Part shown: piece after piece, positions 5,742-5,769 of the stretch
Numbering within the stretch: position 1 is the stretch's first letter
How the letters are laid out: every line of letters begins with the position of its first letter
Assembly (NCBI GenBank): GCA_947457285.1
Contig: CANGVZ010000161.1
Location: 1 to 5,769, forward strand
Origin: Flavobacteriales bacterium
GTDB lineage: Bacteria; Bacteroidota; Bacteroidia; Flavobacteriales_D; Sanyastnellaceae
Reading direction: 5' to 3'
Length of the DNA: 5,769 nt
Notes under the pieces: generated by a model
What the model was told of the DNA's origin: nothing
What the model saw: the letters and a program-made list of their open reading frames with translations, nothing else
The model's database searches: none
Program-made: the position numbers and the translations under genes

Positions 5742-5769
5742 ATACATTCGCTAAAAATATCCTTGTGCA

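Overview
The window reads as a chromosomal segment of a Bacteroidetes (Bacteroidota) bacterium, probably a flavobacteria-like lineage. The reasons are a GldH-type lipoprotein gene, a PSP1/RicT protein with the Cys-rich N-terminal extension I know from this phylum, a promoter matching the phylum's TTG / TAnnTTTG consensus, weak or absent Shine-Dalgarno sequences, and a tRNA gene without an encoded CCA end. Every gene lies on the + strand, and no gap between genes exceeds about 130 bases.

Layout. Positions 1-1356 hold the 3' three quarters of lepA (elongation factor 4), cut by the window edge. Ten bases later comes a 159-residue, four-helix membrane protein that I do not recognise (1367-1846). 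After a short gap, a 539-residue exported protein made almost entirely of MORN-type repeats (1916-3535) ends in a weak terminator-like hairpin. A well-formed Bacteroidetes promoter (3582-3611) then leads into a 504-residue PSP1/RicT protein (3663-5177). Its 3' end carries an in-frame, purine-rich tandem repeat. The RicT stop codon overlaps the start of gldH (5174-5647) as ATGA, so the two genes are very likely cotranscribed and translationally coupled. A tRNA-Val(GAC) gene (5655-5729) follows gldH after 7 bases and is followed by a T-rich tract that may end the transcript.

How the genes relate. LepA (translation), RicT (a partner in RNA processing in Bacillus) and tRNA-Val fall under information processing. 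GldH and the MORN protein are cell-envelope or exported proteins. Apart from ricT-gldH, the adjacency gives no clear shared pathway.

I see no mobile element, CRISPR array, toxin-antitoxin pair or defence system, and nothing that amounts to a convincing new multi-gene system. The points most worth a second look are the expanding repeat in the RicT tail, the C in place of the near-universal U33 in the tRNA-Val anticodon loop, and the perfect 7-bp tandem repeat at the -33 element of the ricT promoter.
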